Below are positions 1 through 4,933 of a stretch of 6,135 bases of DNA, piece by piece. Within the stretch, counting starts at the first letter, position 1. Every line of letters begins with the position of its first letter. The position numbers were made by a program, and so were the translations under genes. Origin of the DNA: an uncultured Intestinimonas sp. (lineage in GTDB: Bacteria; Bacillota_A; Clostridia; Oscillospirales; Oscillospiraceae); NCBI GenBank assembly GCA_958435885.1, contig CAUBHZ010000122.1, positions 1 through 6,135 on the forward strand, given 5' to 3'. Below the pieces are notes generated by a model that worked only from the letters and a program-made list of their open reading frames with translations, searched no databases and was not told the origin of the DNA.

Positions 1-25
1 CCCCGCCGTCCTGGGGACGGCGGGG
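1..25 (-). terminator. Probable terminator hairpin after the ABC permease gene
   Basis: Positions 1-11 pair perfectly with 15-25 (11 bp, loop TGG). The hairpin lies about 40 nt past the permease stop codon in the direction of that gene. The T-tract that would confirm an intrinsic terminator would fall beyond the window edge, so it is not visible. If this is a terminator, the permease is the last gene of its transcript. Confidence 0.6.
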
Positions 26-64
26 CTCCGGAGGTGAAGGAAAAGAAGAAAGAGGAATATATGG

Positions 65-1252
65 TCAGTCTGTCCGCAGGGCGGCCACCGGCGTGAGGCC
101 GGAGGCCATGATGGCCGGGTACATGCCGAAGGCGATGCCCAACACCACCGAGAAGAGGAAGGCCCCTGTGGCCAGAACGGGGTCGGGGAAGAGGAGGAGC
201 TTCAGGATGAGCTTGCCCGCGATGAGGGTGCCCACCAGGCCCAGCAGGATGCCCAGCACCCCGCCTAGGCCGCACACCATGGCCGACTCCACCAGGAACT
301 GGAGGAGGATGGAGGACCGGGGAGCGCCGATGGCCTTACGGATGCCGATCTCCCGGGTGCGCTCCGACACGGTGACCAGCATGATGTTCATGATGCCGAT
401 GCCGCCCACCAGCAGGGAGATGCCGGCGATGCCGCCCAGCACCAGGCTCATGGTGGCGTTCTGCTGCTTGGCGTCGTCGATGAACTGCTCATCCGACTGC
501 ACCGAGCAGTTGTCCTTGCCCACCTGGCCCTCCAGGTAGCCGCTCAGGAGGGTGATGGCCTGCTTTACCGCCGCCCGGTTCTTGGCCTTGGCGGTAAAGC
601 TGGTGATCTTCTCCTGGCTTCTCAGGATACGGGTGGCCGTCTCCGGCACCACCGCCATGTTGTCCATGGAGTAGTCCGAGTCCGGGTCCTTGGCCTGGTA
701 GACTCCGATGACCAGGAAGGGCTGGCCGCCGATGTGGACCTCCTTGCCCACCGGGTCCACCTGGTCGAAGAGATAGGAGGCCGTCCTGGCCCCCAGCACC
801 ACCACGTTGCGGTAGAGCTTGCTGTCCAGGTAGCTCAGGTCCCGGCCCTTGCCGATCTTGAAGTTGTTGCAGGTGGAGTAGGAGGTGTTCCCCAGGTAGA
901 CACTGGGGCCGCCGGTCTCCATCTTGGTGGTGCTCCGGGCGCCGTAGTTGATGGGCAGGCTCAGGTCCACATCCGGCGTGATGCCGGAAAAGACGTCCTT
1001 CCGCCGGTCACAGTACTCATAGATCAGCTCCTTGAGCCCCGGCCGGTTCCGGCCGTGGATGAGCACCGACACCTTGTTGTTGCCCAGCCGCTCGAAGTAC
1101 TCCAGCATCTTCTGGTTGGAGCCCTTGACTACCGATACCATGATGACCACCGAGGCCACGCCGATGATGATGCCCAGCATGGTGAGGATGGCCCGTATCT
1201 TTTTTGCGGTGATGGACCGAATGGCCATTTTAAAGGCCTGCGCAATCTTCAT
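65..1252 (-). CDS. ABC transporter permease, MacB/FtsX family
   Basis: A 395-residue membrane permease of the MacB type. These proteins pair with a cytoplasmic ATPase and move substrates such as peptides or lipid-linked molecules by a transenvelope mechanism. Visible architecture: a transmembrane helix at about residues 21-42, a large extracytoplasmic MacB periplasmic-core-like domain at about 43-265, and a C-terminal FtsX domain with three helices at about 268-293, 318-347 and 360-383. Family hallmarks are SERTREIGIRKAIGA (296-310) and the C-terminal YPAIMASGLTPVAALR. The ATG is supported by GGAAGGGAG at 1258-1266 and overlaps the stop of the upstream gene as ATGA, implying translational coupling. 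No ATP-binding subunit or membrane-fusion protein is encoded in this two-gene unit, so the partner must be elsewhere. The substrate cannot be predicted. Family assignment is firm; function is open. Confidence 0.93.
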   Translation of the reverse strand: MKIAQAFKMAIRSITAKKIRAILTMLGIIIGVASVVIMVSVVKGSNQKMLEYFERLGNNKVSVLIHGRNRPGLKELIYEYCDRRKDVFSGITPDVDLSLPINYGARSTTKMETGGPSVYLGNTSYSTCNNFKIGKGRDLSYLDSKLYRNVVVLGARTASYLFDQVDPVGKEVHIGGQPFLVIGVYQAKDPDSDYSMDNMAVVPETATRILRSQEKITSFTAKAKNRAAVKQAITLLSGYLEGQVGKDNCSVQSDEQFIDDAKQQNATMSLVLGGIAGISLLVGGIGIMNIMLVTVSERTREIGIRKAIGAPRSSILLQFLVESAMVCGLGGVLGILLGLVGTLIAGKLILKLLLFPDPVLATGAFLFSVVLGIAFGMYPAIMASGLTPVAALRTD

Positions 1253-1785
1253 ATCTGCTCCCTTCCGCCGCGTTTCGGCGTGGTTTTATCCCGGTCCGCC
1301 CTTTGGCGGGCCATCATCTCCTCCAGAAAGGGCCAGAAGTGCTCCGGCTCGCCCCGGGTGAAGCCGCCGTTGGCCACCACGATGGCCTCGCCGCTATCCA
1401 GCTGGAGCACCGAGAAGGTGCTCAGCCGCTTCACCCGGACGATCTGGTCGTAATCGGCCCAGAGGGTCTCCGCCCCCTCGGTGACCCGGATGCGGGGACC
1501 AAACTCCACCACGCCCACGGTCTCCGGACCGGTCCCGGTCCGGCGGCCCAACAGGCGGGGTAGCAGCCGGGCGGCCACAGCGGCGGCTAAGGCCAGCAGG
1601 CCCAGCCCCAGGCACAGCCCGCCCTCCAGCCACAGTCCGGCTGGGGTCAGCAGGGCGTACAAGACCACGCTCACCGCCCCCAGGATGAGGCAGCCCCAGC
1701 TCAGGTCGCGGGCCACCGACTCCCGCAGGTAGGCCTGGAGGAGCCCCTCCCCGGCGGGATATTGATTGACGAACGGACAGAGCAC
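1249..1785 (-). CDS. Two-helix membrane protein with YcxB-like C-terminal domain
   Basis: A 178-residue protein. Residues 28-50 and 54-76 are two hydrophobic helices separated by a very short loop, followed by a basic stretch (RLLGRR, 78-82) that should face the cytoplasm. Residues of about 90-158 form a beta-rich segment with the pattern of the YcxB-like C-terminal domain: a Phe-Gly pair, a charged strand, a Tyr-x-x-Ile-x-x-Val element (112-118), a strand ending in VVANGGF, and a final helix with FWPFL. Its biochemical role is unknown. The start is GTG at 1785, chosen because a strong AAAGGGGG lies 7 nt upstream; no in-frame ATG has comparable support. It is the first gene of a unit with the ABC permease, whose ATG overlaps its TGA by 4 nt. 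It may assist or regulate that permease, but this is inference. The YcxB match is from pattern recognition, not a search. Confidence 0.8.
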   Translation of the reverse strand: MLCPFVNQYPAGEGLLQAYLRESVARDLSWGCLILGAVSVVLYALLTPAGLWLEGGLCLGLGLLALAAAVAARLLPRLLGRRTGTGPETVGVVEFGPRIRVTEGAETLWADYDQIVRVKRLSTFSVLQLDSGEAIVVANGGFTRGEPEHFWPFLEEMMARQRADRDKTTPKRGGREQI

Positions 1786-1792
1786 GGCTGCG

Positions 1793-1800
1793 CCCCCTTT
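1793..1800 (-). promoter_or_regulatory. Ribosome binding site deciding a GTG start
   Basis: On the minus strand this reads AAAGGGGG, with 7 nt between it and the GTG at 1785-1783. It is the main reason for accepting a GTG start for the YcxB-like gene. Confidence 0.7.
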
Positions 1801-1801
1801 C

Positions 1802-1818
1802 CCGGAGCCGGGCTCCGG
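1802..1818 (-). repeat. 17-bp palindrome in the 5' leader of the YcxB-like gene
   Basis: CCGGAGCC and GGCTCCGG flank a single central G, giving a perfect 8-bp dyad. It sits between the predicted transcription start and the ribosome-binding site of the YcxB-like gene. As DNA it could be an operator. As RNA a hairpin would lose a few central pairs to the loop but could still form directly upstream of the Shine-Dalgarno site. No role is proven. Confidence 0.5.
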
Positions 1819-1838
1819 TCACTTTCTTTTCTGGGAAC

Positions 1839-1844
1839 AGGATA
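1839..1844 (-). promoter_or_regulatory. Candidate -10 element for the YcxB-like/permease unit
   Basis: The minus strand reads TGCTATCCT, an extended -10 (TG-n-TATCCT) about 50 nt upstream of the GTG start. The position 17 bp further upstream reads GGCGGA, which is a poor -35. A weak -35 fits a promoter that needs an activator, and a direct repeat lies just upstream at 1874-1893. The promoter is a prediction by eye. Confidence 0.35.
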
Positions 1845-1873
1845 GCACCCAAATCTTACCGTCCGCCTGAAGT

Positions 1874-1893
1874 CCTTTCTTAATTTTCCTTAA
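1874..1893 (-). promoter_or_regulatory. Direct repeat, candidate response-regulator operator
   Basis: On the minus strand the site reads TTAAGGAAAA followed directly by TTAAGAAAGG. These are two head-to-tail copies of TTAAG-(G/A)AAA with a period of 10 bp. OmpR/PhoB-family regulators bind tandem half-sites with 10-11 bp periodicity upstream of weak promoters. The repeat centre lies about 50 bp upstream of the predicted transcription start of the YcxB-like/permease unit. An OmpR-family regulator is encoded next door. Binding by that regulator is inference. Confidence 0.45.
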
Positions 1894-1899
1894 CACACC

Positions 1900-1945
1900 A
1901 AAAAAGACCGCCCCGGAGGCGCGCTGCCCGCGCGCCTCCGGGGCG
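1900..1945 (-). terminator. Intrinsic terminator of the two-component operon
   Basis: Positions 1909-1924 pair perfectly with 1930-1945 (16 bp, GC-rich, loop of 5 nt). On the minus strand the stem is followed by GTC and a run of six T (1905-1900). It starts 4 nt past the kinase stop codon. It separates the two-component transcript from the downstream membrane-protein/permease unit. Confidence 0.95.
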
Positions 1946-1949
1946 ATCC

Positions 1950-3263
1950 TTATGTCTGTACGTACCGGAAAAGGAGGGTGACCTGAAAGCCGCCGTCGGT
2001 CTCCCCACGGTCCAGCCGCCCTCCCATCTGCTCCATGAGCCGGGAGGCGCTGGCCAGGCCCACGCCGCTGCTCTCCGCCCCGTCGGCGGAGGGGCGCAGG
2101 GCATTGGCGATCTGTACCCCCGCCCAGCCCTTCTCCCGGTCCAGAAGGGCGATGGTCACCGGCGTGTGTGGGTCGGCGTACTTCAGCAGGTTGGAGGTCA
2201 GGTTGTCCAGCACCCGGGCCGCTCCCTCGCAGTCCATGGCCACCTGCCGGTCGCTCCAGGGGAGGTGGGCCTCCACCCGAAAGCCCCGCTCGGTGAGGCA
2301 GGCCGCCAGCTCGGAGAGGGCGTCCCCCACACCGGCCTCCAGGGTCACCGCCTCGGTGTTCCCCGCCGGCGCCGCCCCGCTGGAGAGGGCGTAGCGGAAC
2401 AGGTGGTCAGCCAGGGTGCGCATCTGCTCCACCTTGCCCTCCAGCCGGTCCAGATACTCCTCCCGCTTTTCCGCTTCGCCGCCATTCCGGCGCAGGAGCT
2501 CCACGTAGAGGAGGATGGCGGTGAGCGGAGTGCGGAGATCGTGGGACATCTCGGTGATCATGCGCTGGTTGGCCTGGACCAGCTGCCGCTCCCGCTCCCC
2601 CTGCCGCCGGAAGGAGTCCCGCATGGCGTCCAGGCCCTGGGCCAGGTCGGTGAGCTCGTCCCGCCCCCGGACGGTGATGGGCACGTCCAGAGTCCCCCCC
2701 TCCAGCACGCCGATCTCCTGGCTCAGCTGCCGGATGTAGGTGATGGTGCCCTGGAGCCCCGTCATGACAACGCCCAGGAACACCAGAAAGGCCCCTGCCA
2801 GGGAGAGCACCAGCAGCCGGACGTCATACTGGTAGTAGTAATAGCCGTACAGCCAGACGGTGGCCGGTCCGTCGGCGAAAGTCATGTCGTGGTAGTCCCC
2901 CCACTCGTAGTACTGGCCCATGGAGGGGTAGGCGTTGAAGTCGGCCTCGGGATAGAAGGAGTCGTAGGTCACCATGCCGTTTCGCACCACCTGGATGGAC
3001 ACCACATTCTGCTCGTAGACCCACTGGGTGAGCTTGTCCGCGTCCCAGGCCGTCACCGACTCCGCCTCGATGTAATCCCGCAGGCTGTCCAGGTACCGCT
3101 GGTCCTGCCGGCGGATGAAGTCCTCGCCGGTGAGGAAGTGGTCCATGAGGCTCCGCCCCGCCAGGTCCAGGCCCAGAAAGCACAGCCCCGCCACCACCGC
3201 CGCCAGCACCAGCAGCCGCCCCAGCCTGGCCCGGATGGAGCTCCGCCTATTCCACAGCTTCAA
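1950..3263 (-). CDS. Sensor histidine kinase of a two-component system
   Basis: A 437-residue membrane sensor kinase, partner of the adjacent response regulator. Domains in order: helix 1 (about 14-36), an extracytoplasmic sensor region of about 110 residues (38-147) rich in Tyr, Trp and Asp, helix 2 (about 148-171), HAMP linker (about 172-224), and a HisKA dimerisation domain with the H-box SHDLRTPLT, where His241 is the phospho-acceptor. The ATP-binding domain has its N-box at DNLTSNLLKYAD (353-364) and a glycine-rich SSGVGLASA (398-406). The usual D-x-G-x-G G1 motif is replaced by IANALR (385-390), and no clear F-box is visible, so the catalytic domain is unusually compact. The start is TTG at 3263, backed by GAAAGGGG 7 nt upstream; it lies 17 nt inside the regulator gene, so the two are coupled. 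The signal sensed is unknown; envelope stress is a guess. Confidence 0.93.
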   Translation of the reverse strand: MKLWNRRSSIRARLGRLLVLAAVVAGLCFLGLDLAGRSLMDHFLTGEDFIRRQDQRYLDSLRDYIEAESVTAWDADKLTQWVYEQNVVSIQVVRNGMVTYDSFYPEADFNAYPSMGQYYEWGDYHDMTFADGPATVWLYGYYYYQYDVRLLVLSLAGAFLVFLGVVMTGLQGTITYIRQLSQEIGVLEGGTLDVPITVRGRDELTDLAQGLDAMRDSFRRQGERERQLVQANQRMITEMSHDLRTPLTAILLYVELLRRNGGEAEKREEYLDRLEGKVEQMRTLADHLFRYALSSGAAPAGNTEAVTLEAGVGDALSELAACLTERGFRVEAHLPWSDRQVAMDCEGAARVLDNLTSNLLKYADPHTPVTIALLDREKGWAGVQIANALRPSADGAESSGVGLASASRLMEQMGGRLDRGETDGGFQVTLLFRYVQT

Positions 3264-3960
3264 ACCGATACCCCTTTCCCCATTCGGTGACGATACGCCT
3301 GGGATGCTGGGGGTCCCGCTCCACCTTCAGCCGCAGCTTCCGCATGTGTACCATGACGGTGCCGGCGCAGCTGTAAAAGTAGGGCTCCTCCCACACCCGC
3401 TCGTAGAGGGTCTGGGCGGAGAAGATGGTGCCGGGATACTCCATCAGCAGCCGCAGGAGGCGGTACTCCAGCCCGGAGAGCCGCACTTCCCTGCCGTCCA
3501 CCCACACCTGGTTGCCCACGGTGCTCAGCCGGATGCCGCCCGCGCTGAGCTGGGCCGGGGTCTCCCGGGCGGGCAGCGCCCCCTTTCCACGGTAGACCCG
3601 GTAGCGGCGCAGCAGGGCCCGGGTACGCATCAGCAGCTCCGTGTAGGAAAAGGGCTTGGTGAGGTAGTCGTCCCCGCCGGCCATGAGGCCGATGAGCTTG
3701 TCCGACTCCTGGGCCCGGGCGGTGAGAAAGAGGACCGGCACATTGGAGGCCTTCCGCAGCTCCTGGCACACCTTCAGCCCCGACATGCCCGGCATCATCA
3801 CGTCCAGGATCACCAGGTCGGTGTCCTCCCCCGCCAGGGCCAGCCCCGTCTCGCCGTCCGCCGCCTCGTCCACGGCATAGCCCTCGCTCTCCAGCAGCAG
3901 GCGCACCCCCTCCCGGATGTCCGGGTCGTCCTCGATCAACAGAATCCTGGCCTCGTCCAC
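3247..3960 (-). CDS. OmpR-family DNA-binding response regulator
   Basis: A 237-residue cytoplasmic transcription regulator, activated by phosphorylation from the kinase encoded just downstream. Residues 1-120 form the receiver domain: acidic pocket E10-D11-D12, phospho-acceptor D53 in ILDVMMPGMSG, T80, and K102 in the conserved LTKPF. Residues of about 135-235 form the winged-helix Trans_reg_C domain, ending in IVTEWGKGYRFEAVE. An upstream in-frame ATG at 4059 would add 33 residues with no receiver homology. It would also place the start upstream of the predicted promoter. The GTG at 3960 is therefore chosen; it has AAGGAGG 10 nt upstream and yields the normal family length. The last 17 nt overlap the kinase gene. 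Likely targets are its own operon and the permease unit beyond the terminator, where a tandem TTAAG repeat sits. Confidence 0.95.
   Translation of the reverse strand: MDEARILLIEDDPDIREGVRLLLESEGYAVDEAADGETGLALAGEDTDLVILDVMMPGMSGLKVCQELRKASNVPVLFLTARAQESDKLIGLMAGGDDYLTKPFSYTELLMRTRALLRRYRVYRGKGALPARETPAQLSAGGIRLSTVGNQVWVDGREVRLSGLEYRLLRLLMEYPGTIFSAQTLYERVWEEPYFYSCAGTVMVHMRKLRLKVERDPQHPRRIVTEWGKGYRFEAVE
3271..3280 (-). promoter_or_regulatory. Ribosome binding site deciding the kinase TTG start
   Basis: The minus strand reads GGGAAAGGGG, 7 nt before the TTG at 3263-3261. The next methionine codons downstream fall at the end of the first transmembrane helix, so they would remove it. TTG is therefore the best start. 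Confidence 0.7.
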
Positions 3961-3970
3961 AGCGCTTCGC

Positions 3971-3982
3971 CCTCCTTCCTCC
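3971..3982 (-). promoter_or_regulatory. Ribosome binding site deciding the regulator GTG start
   Basis: The minus strand reads GGAGGAAGGAGG, ending 10 nt before the GTG at 3960. The distal GGAGG can pair within a small hairpin (3979-3983 with 3991-3995), leaving the proximal AGGAGG exposed. Confidence 0.75.
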
Positions 3983-4005
3983 GATCCCGCCGGAGATGTG
4001 CTCCC

Positions 4006-4034
4006 ATTGTACCCGGTATCGCCCCGGGATGCAA
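4006..4034 (-). promoter_or_regulatory. Sigma-A-type promoter of the two-component operon
   Basis: The minus strand carries TTGCAT (4034-4029), a 17-bp spacer, and TACAAT (4011-4006), ahead of the regulator GTG by about 45 nt. The spacer itself holds an inverted repeat (CCCGG at 4012-4016, CCGGG at 4024-4028), which could be an operator. Its -35 is 18 bp from the -35 of the divergent thiamine promoter. Confidence 0.7.
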
Positions 4035-4052
4035 CATACTTTCGACACCTGC

Positions 4053-4080
4053 TTGACATTCTTCACCAGGGTGCTATAAT
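4053..4080 (+). promoter_or_regulatory. Strong promoter of the thiamine salvage operon
   Basis: TTGACA (4053-4058), a 16-bp spacer, and TATAAT (4075-4080), with an extended -10 TG at 4072-4073. Both hexamers match the sigma-A consensus exactly. Transcription should begin around 4086-4088, which is the very start of the TPP aptamer. Confidence 0.9.
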
Positions 4081-4084
4081 TTTC

Positions 4085-4171
4085 CACGGGGAGCTCGTGC
4101 GGCGGGCTGAGAGGGAGTCATCCAACTCCGACCCTTTGACCTGATTTGGGTAATGCCAACGTAGGGATGTG
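4085..4171 (+). promoter_or_regulatory. TPP riboswitch (THI box)
   Basis: The aptamer senses thiamine pyrophosphate in the nascent mRNA and controls the downstream salvage genes. P2 is GGG (4088-4090) with CCC (4132-4134). P3 is AGCTC (4092-4096) with GGGCT (4104-4108). It is followed by the invariant CTGAGA (4107-4112), which recognises the pyrimidine ring. An extra helix P3a is GGAGT (4114-4118) with ACTCC (4125-4129). The diphosphate-binding P4-P5 arm has CTGATTTGGGTAATGCC (4141-4157), with P5 TTGG (4146-4149) pairing CCAA (4156-4159), then CGTAGGGA. P1 is minimal: CAC (4085-4087) with GTG (4169-4171). A terminator follows within 15 nt, so control is most likely by transcription attenuation. 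I see no clear antiterminator. Confidence 0.97.
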
Positions 4172-4180
4172 AGCTTGGAG

Positions 4181-4216
4181 AAAGCGGACGCGTCAAGTTG
4201 GCGCGTCCGTTTTTTT
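4181..4216 (+). terminator. Intrinsic terminator, expression platform of the TPP riboswitch
   Basis: CGGACGCG (4185-4192) pairs with CGCGTCCG (4202-4209). The stem extends inward by TCA/TGG (with a T-G wobble) to a 3-nt loop and is followed by seven T (4210-4216). It should stop transcription before thiW when TPP is bound. Confidence 0.9.
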
Positions 4217-4395
4217 CGTTTTCCGGAGGTGAGAGAGGGCAGGACAGCGAGCATGCTCAGCCTTGGGCATGGCGGCAGAGGGGGAGCGCCCTGTGCCGCG
4301 GGCAAAGACCGCGATGGGAAGCCGTGTTCCGGCGTGAGAGGAGGCCAGCGAGCCTCGACCGCCCGGCGCGTCAAGCGCCGGAAAACCGAAAAAGG
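4210..4395 (+). repeat. Inverted repeat linking terminator U-tract to the thiW Shine-Dalgarno
   Basis: Positions 4210-4226 can pair with 4378-4395 over 17 base pairs (two G-T wobbles, one bulged C at 4387). The left arm is the T-tract of the riboswitch terminator plus CGTTTTCCGG. The right arm is CCGGAAAACCGAAAAAGG, which includes the first part of the thiW ribosome-binding site (AAAGGAG, 4391-4397). In read-through RNA this would close a 151-nt structured domain and partly mask the ribosome-binding site. It could instead be the end repeats of a small insertion, but no target duplication is visible. Confidence 0.55.
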
Positions 4396-4407
4396 AGCTG
4401 TTTATCC
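4217..4407 (+). other. Structured leader of unknown function before thiW
   Basis: About 190 nt with no credible gene between the riboswitch terminator and thiW. Hairpins follow one another: 4252-4271 (8 bp, loop GCCT), 4272-4299 (10 bp with one G-G mismatch), the aptamer-like arm at 4315-4364, and CCGGCGC (4363-4369) with GCGCCGG (4375-4381). Alternative pairings compete: 4327-4334 with 4376-4383, and the long closure 4210-4226 with 4378-4395. No known second riboswitch signature is complete. High GC makes stems cheap, so a functional RNA is only a candidate. Confidence 0.4.
4315..4381 (+). other. Half TPP-aptamer-like segment plus hairpin
   Basis: Ungapped, 4315-4361 matches the first half of the TPP aptamer (4088-4134) at 29 of 47 positions, counted by hand. 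The TGAGAG core is kept. P3 and P3a positions change in pairs: P3 pair C-G becomes G-C, and in P3a G-C, A-T and T-A become A-T, G-C and C-G, preserving the helix GAGGC (4341-4345) with GCCTC (4352-4356). The P4-P5 half is missing. A hairpin sharing the 9-mer CGCGTCAAG with the riboswitch terminator follows, 49 nt closer than in the first copy. It may be a partial duplicate; it is unlikely to bind TPP by itself. Confidence 0.4.
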
Positions 4408-4932
4408 ATGGATCATACCCGCGTCAAAAAGCTCTCGGCCGCCGGTCTGCTCACCGCTGTGGCTGTGGTCGGGAGTCTCTTCTCCTTCCCCGTGCTGGGC
4501 TCCCAGTGCGCCCCCGTCCAGCACATGGTCAACATCATCTGCGCCGTCTGCCTGGGGCCCTGGTACGGCGTGGGGGTGGCCTTCGCCGCCAGCCTCATCC
4601 GCAACCTCTTGAGCCTGGGCACCCCCATGGCCTTCCCCGGCAGCATGCTGGGCGCCCTCCTCTGCGGCCTCGTGTACGCCAAATTCCCCCGGCTGCTGCC
4701 CACCTGTCTGGCCGAGGTCTTCGGCACCGCCGTGCTGGGCGGCCTGTGCGCCTACCCCGTGGCCATCCTGGTGGTGGGCAAGGACCCCGCCGCCATCGCC
4801 TTCTACGCCTACATCATCCCCTTCCTCATCTCCACCGCCGCCGGCGCCATTCTGGCCGGCGCCGCCCTGGGGGTGCTGGACCGGGCCGGGGTGCTGCGGA
4901 CCTGGCAGCTCCGCCGGCCCCAGGAGGGCTGA
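4408..4932 (+). CDS. thiW: ThiW, ECF-type thiazole transporter substrate-binding subunit
   Basis: A 174-residue integral membrane protein of the ThiW family, the S component of an energy-coupling-factor transporter thought to import hydroxyethylthiazole. About five to six hydrophobic segments are visible. The family core runs through FPVLGSQCAPVQHMVNI (27-43), GPWYGVGVAF (50-59) and LIRNLLSLGTPMAFPGSM (63-80), followed by GALLCGL. The start is ATG at 4408 with AAAGGAG (4391-4397) 10 nt upstream; the open frame extends further upstream into the leader, but that part has no membrane character or ribosome-binding site. The gene is the first in a TPP-regulated operon, 1 nt from thiM, which matches its role of supplying the substrate of ThiM. 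The shared ECF ATPases and T component are not here and would be encoded elsewhere. Substrate specificity is inferred from family and context. Confidence 0.93.
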   Translation: MDHTRVKKLSAAGLLTAVAVVGSLFSFPVLGSQCAPVQHMVNIICAVCLGPWYGVGVAFAASLIRNLLSLGTPMAFPGSMLGALLCGLVYAKFPRLLPTCLAEVFGTAVLGGLCAYPVAILVVGKDPAAIAFYAYIIPFLISTAAGAILAGAALGVLDRAGVLRTWQLRRPQEG

Positions 4933-4933
4933 T

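Noticed and set aside
734..1453. Long plus-strand open frames opposite the permease and the kinase (also 2166-3290) and minus-strand frames opposite thiW and thiM (4402-4995, 4826-5719)
   Set aside because: They are antisense shadows produced by high GC content: low-complexity Gly/Ala/Pro/His-rich translations, without family motifs or ribosome-binding sites.
3961..4059. An ATG-started regulator of 270 residues
   Set aside because: The extra 33 residues have no receiver homology, and this start lies upstream of the predicted promoter. The GTG at 3960 with AAGGAGG fits the family length.
4363..4381. Second intrinsic terminator before thiW
   Set aside because: The 7-bp GC hairpin is followed by AAAACC rather than a T-run on either strand, so it should not terminate transcription by itself.
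4210..4395. A small insertion (MITE-like) bounded by the inverted repeat
   Set aside because: No target-site duplication is seen, and the left arm is an integral part of the riboswitch terminator. This remains possible but is less favoured.
4315..4407. A second complete TPP riboswitch
   Set aside because: The P4-P5 half (CTGAT...TAATGCC...AGGGA) is entirely missing, so it is not a functional TPP aptamer by known rules. It is reported only as a half-aptamer-like segment.
4253..4612. Small plus-strand open frame starting at ATG 4253 (and a longer frame from 4169) through the leader
   Set aside because: No ribosome-binding site of quality, low-complexity GC-driven composition, and it runs out of frame deep into thiW. 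It has no recognisable protein character.
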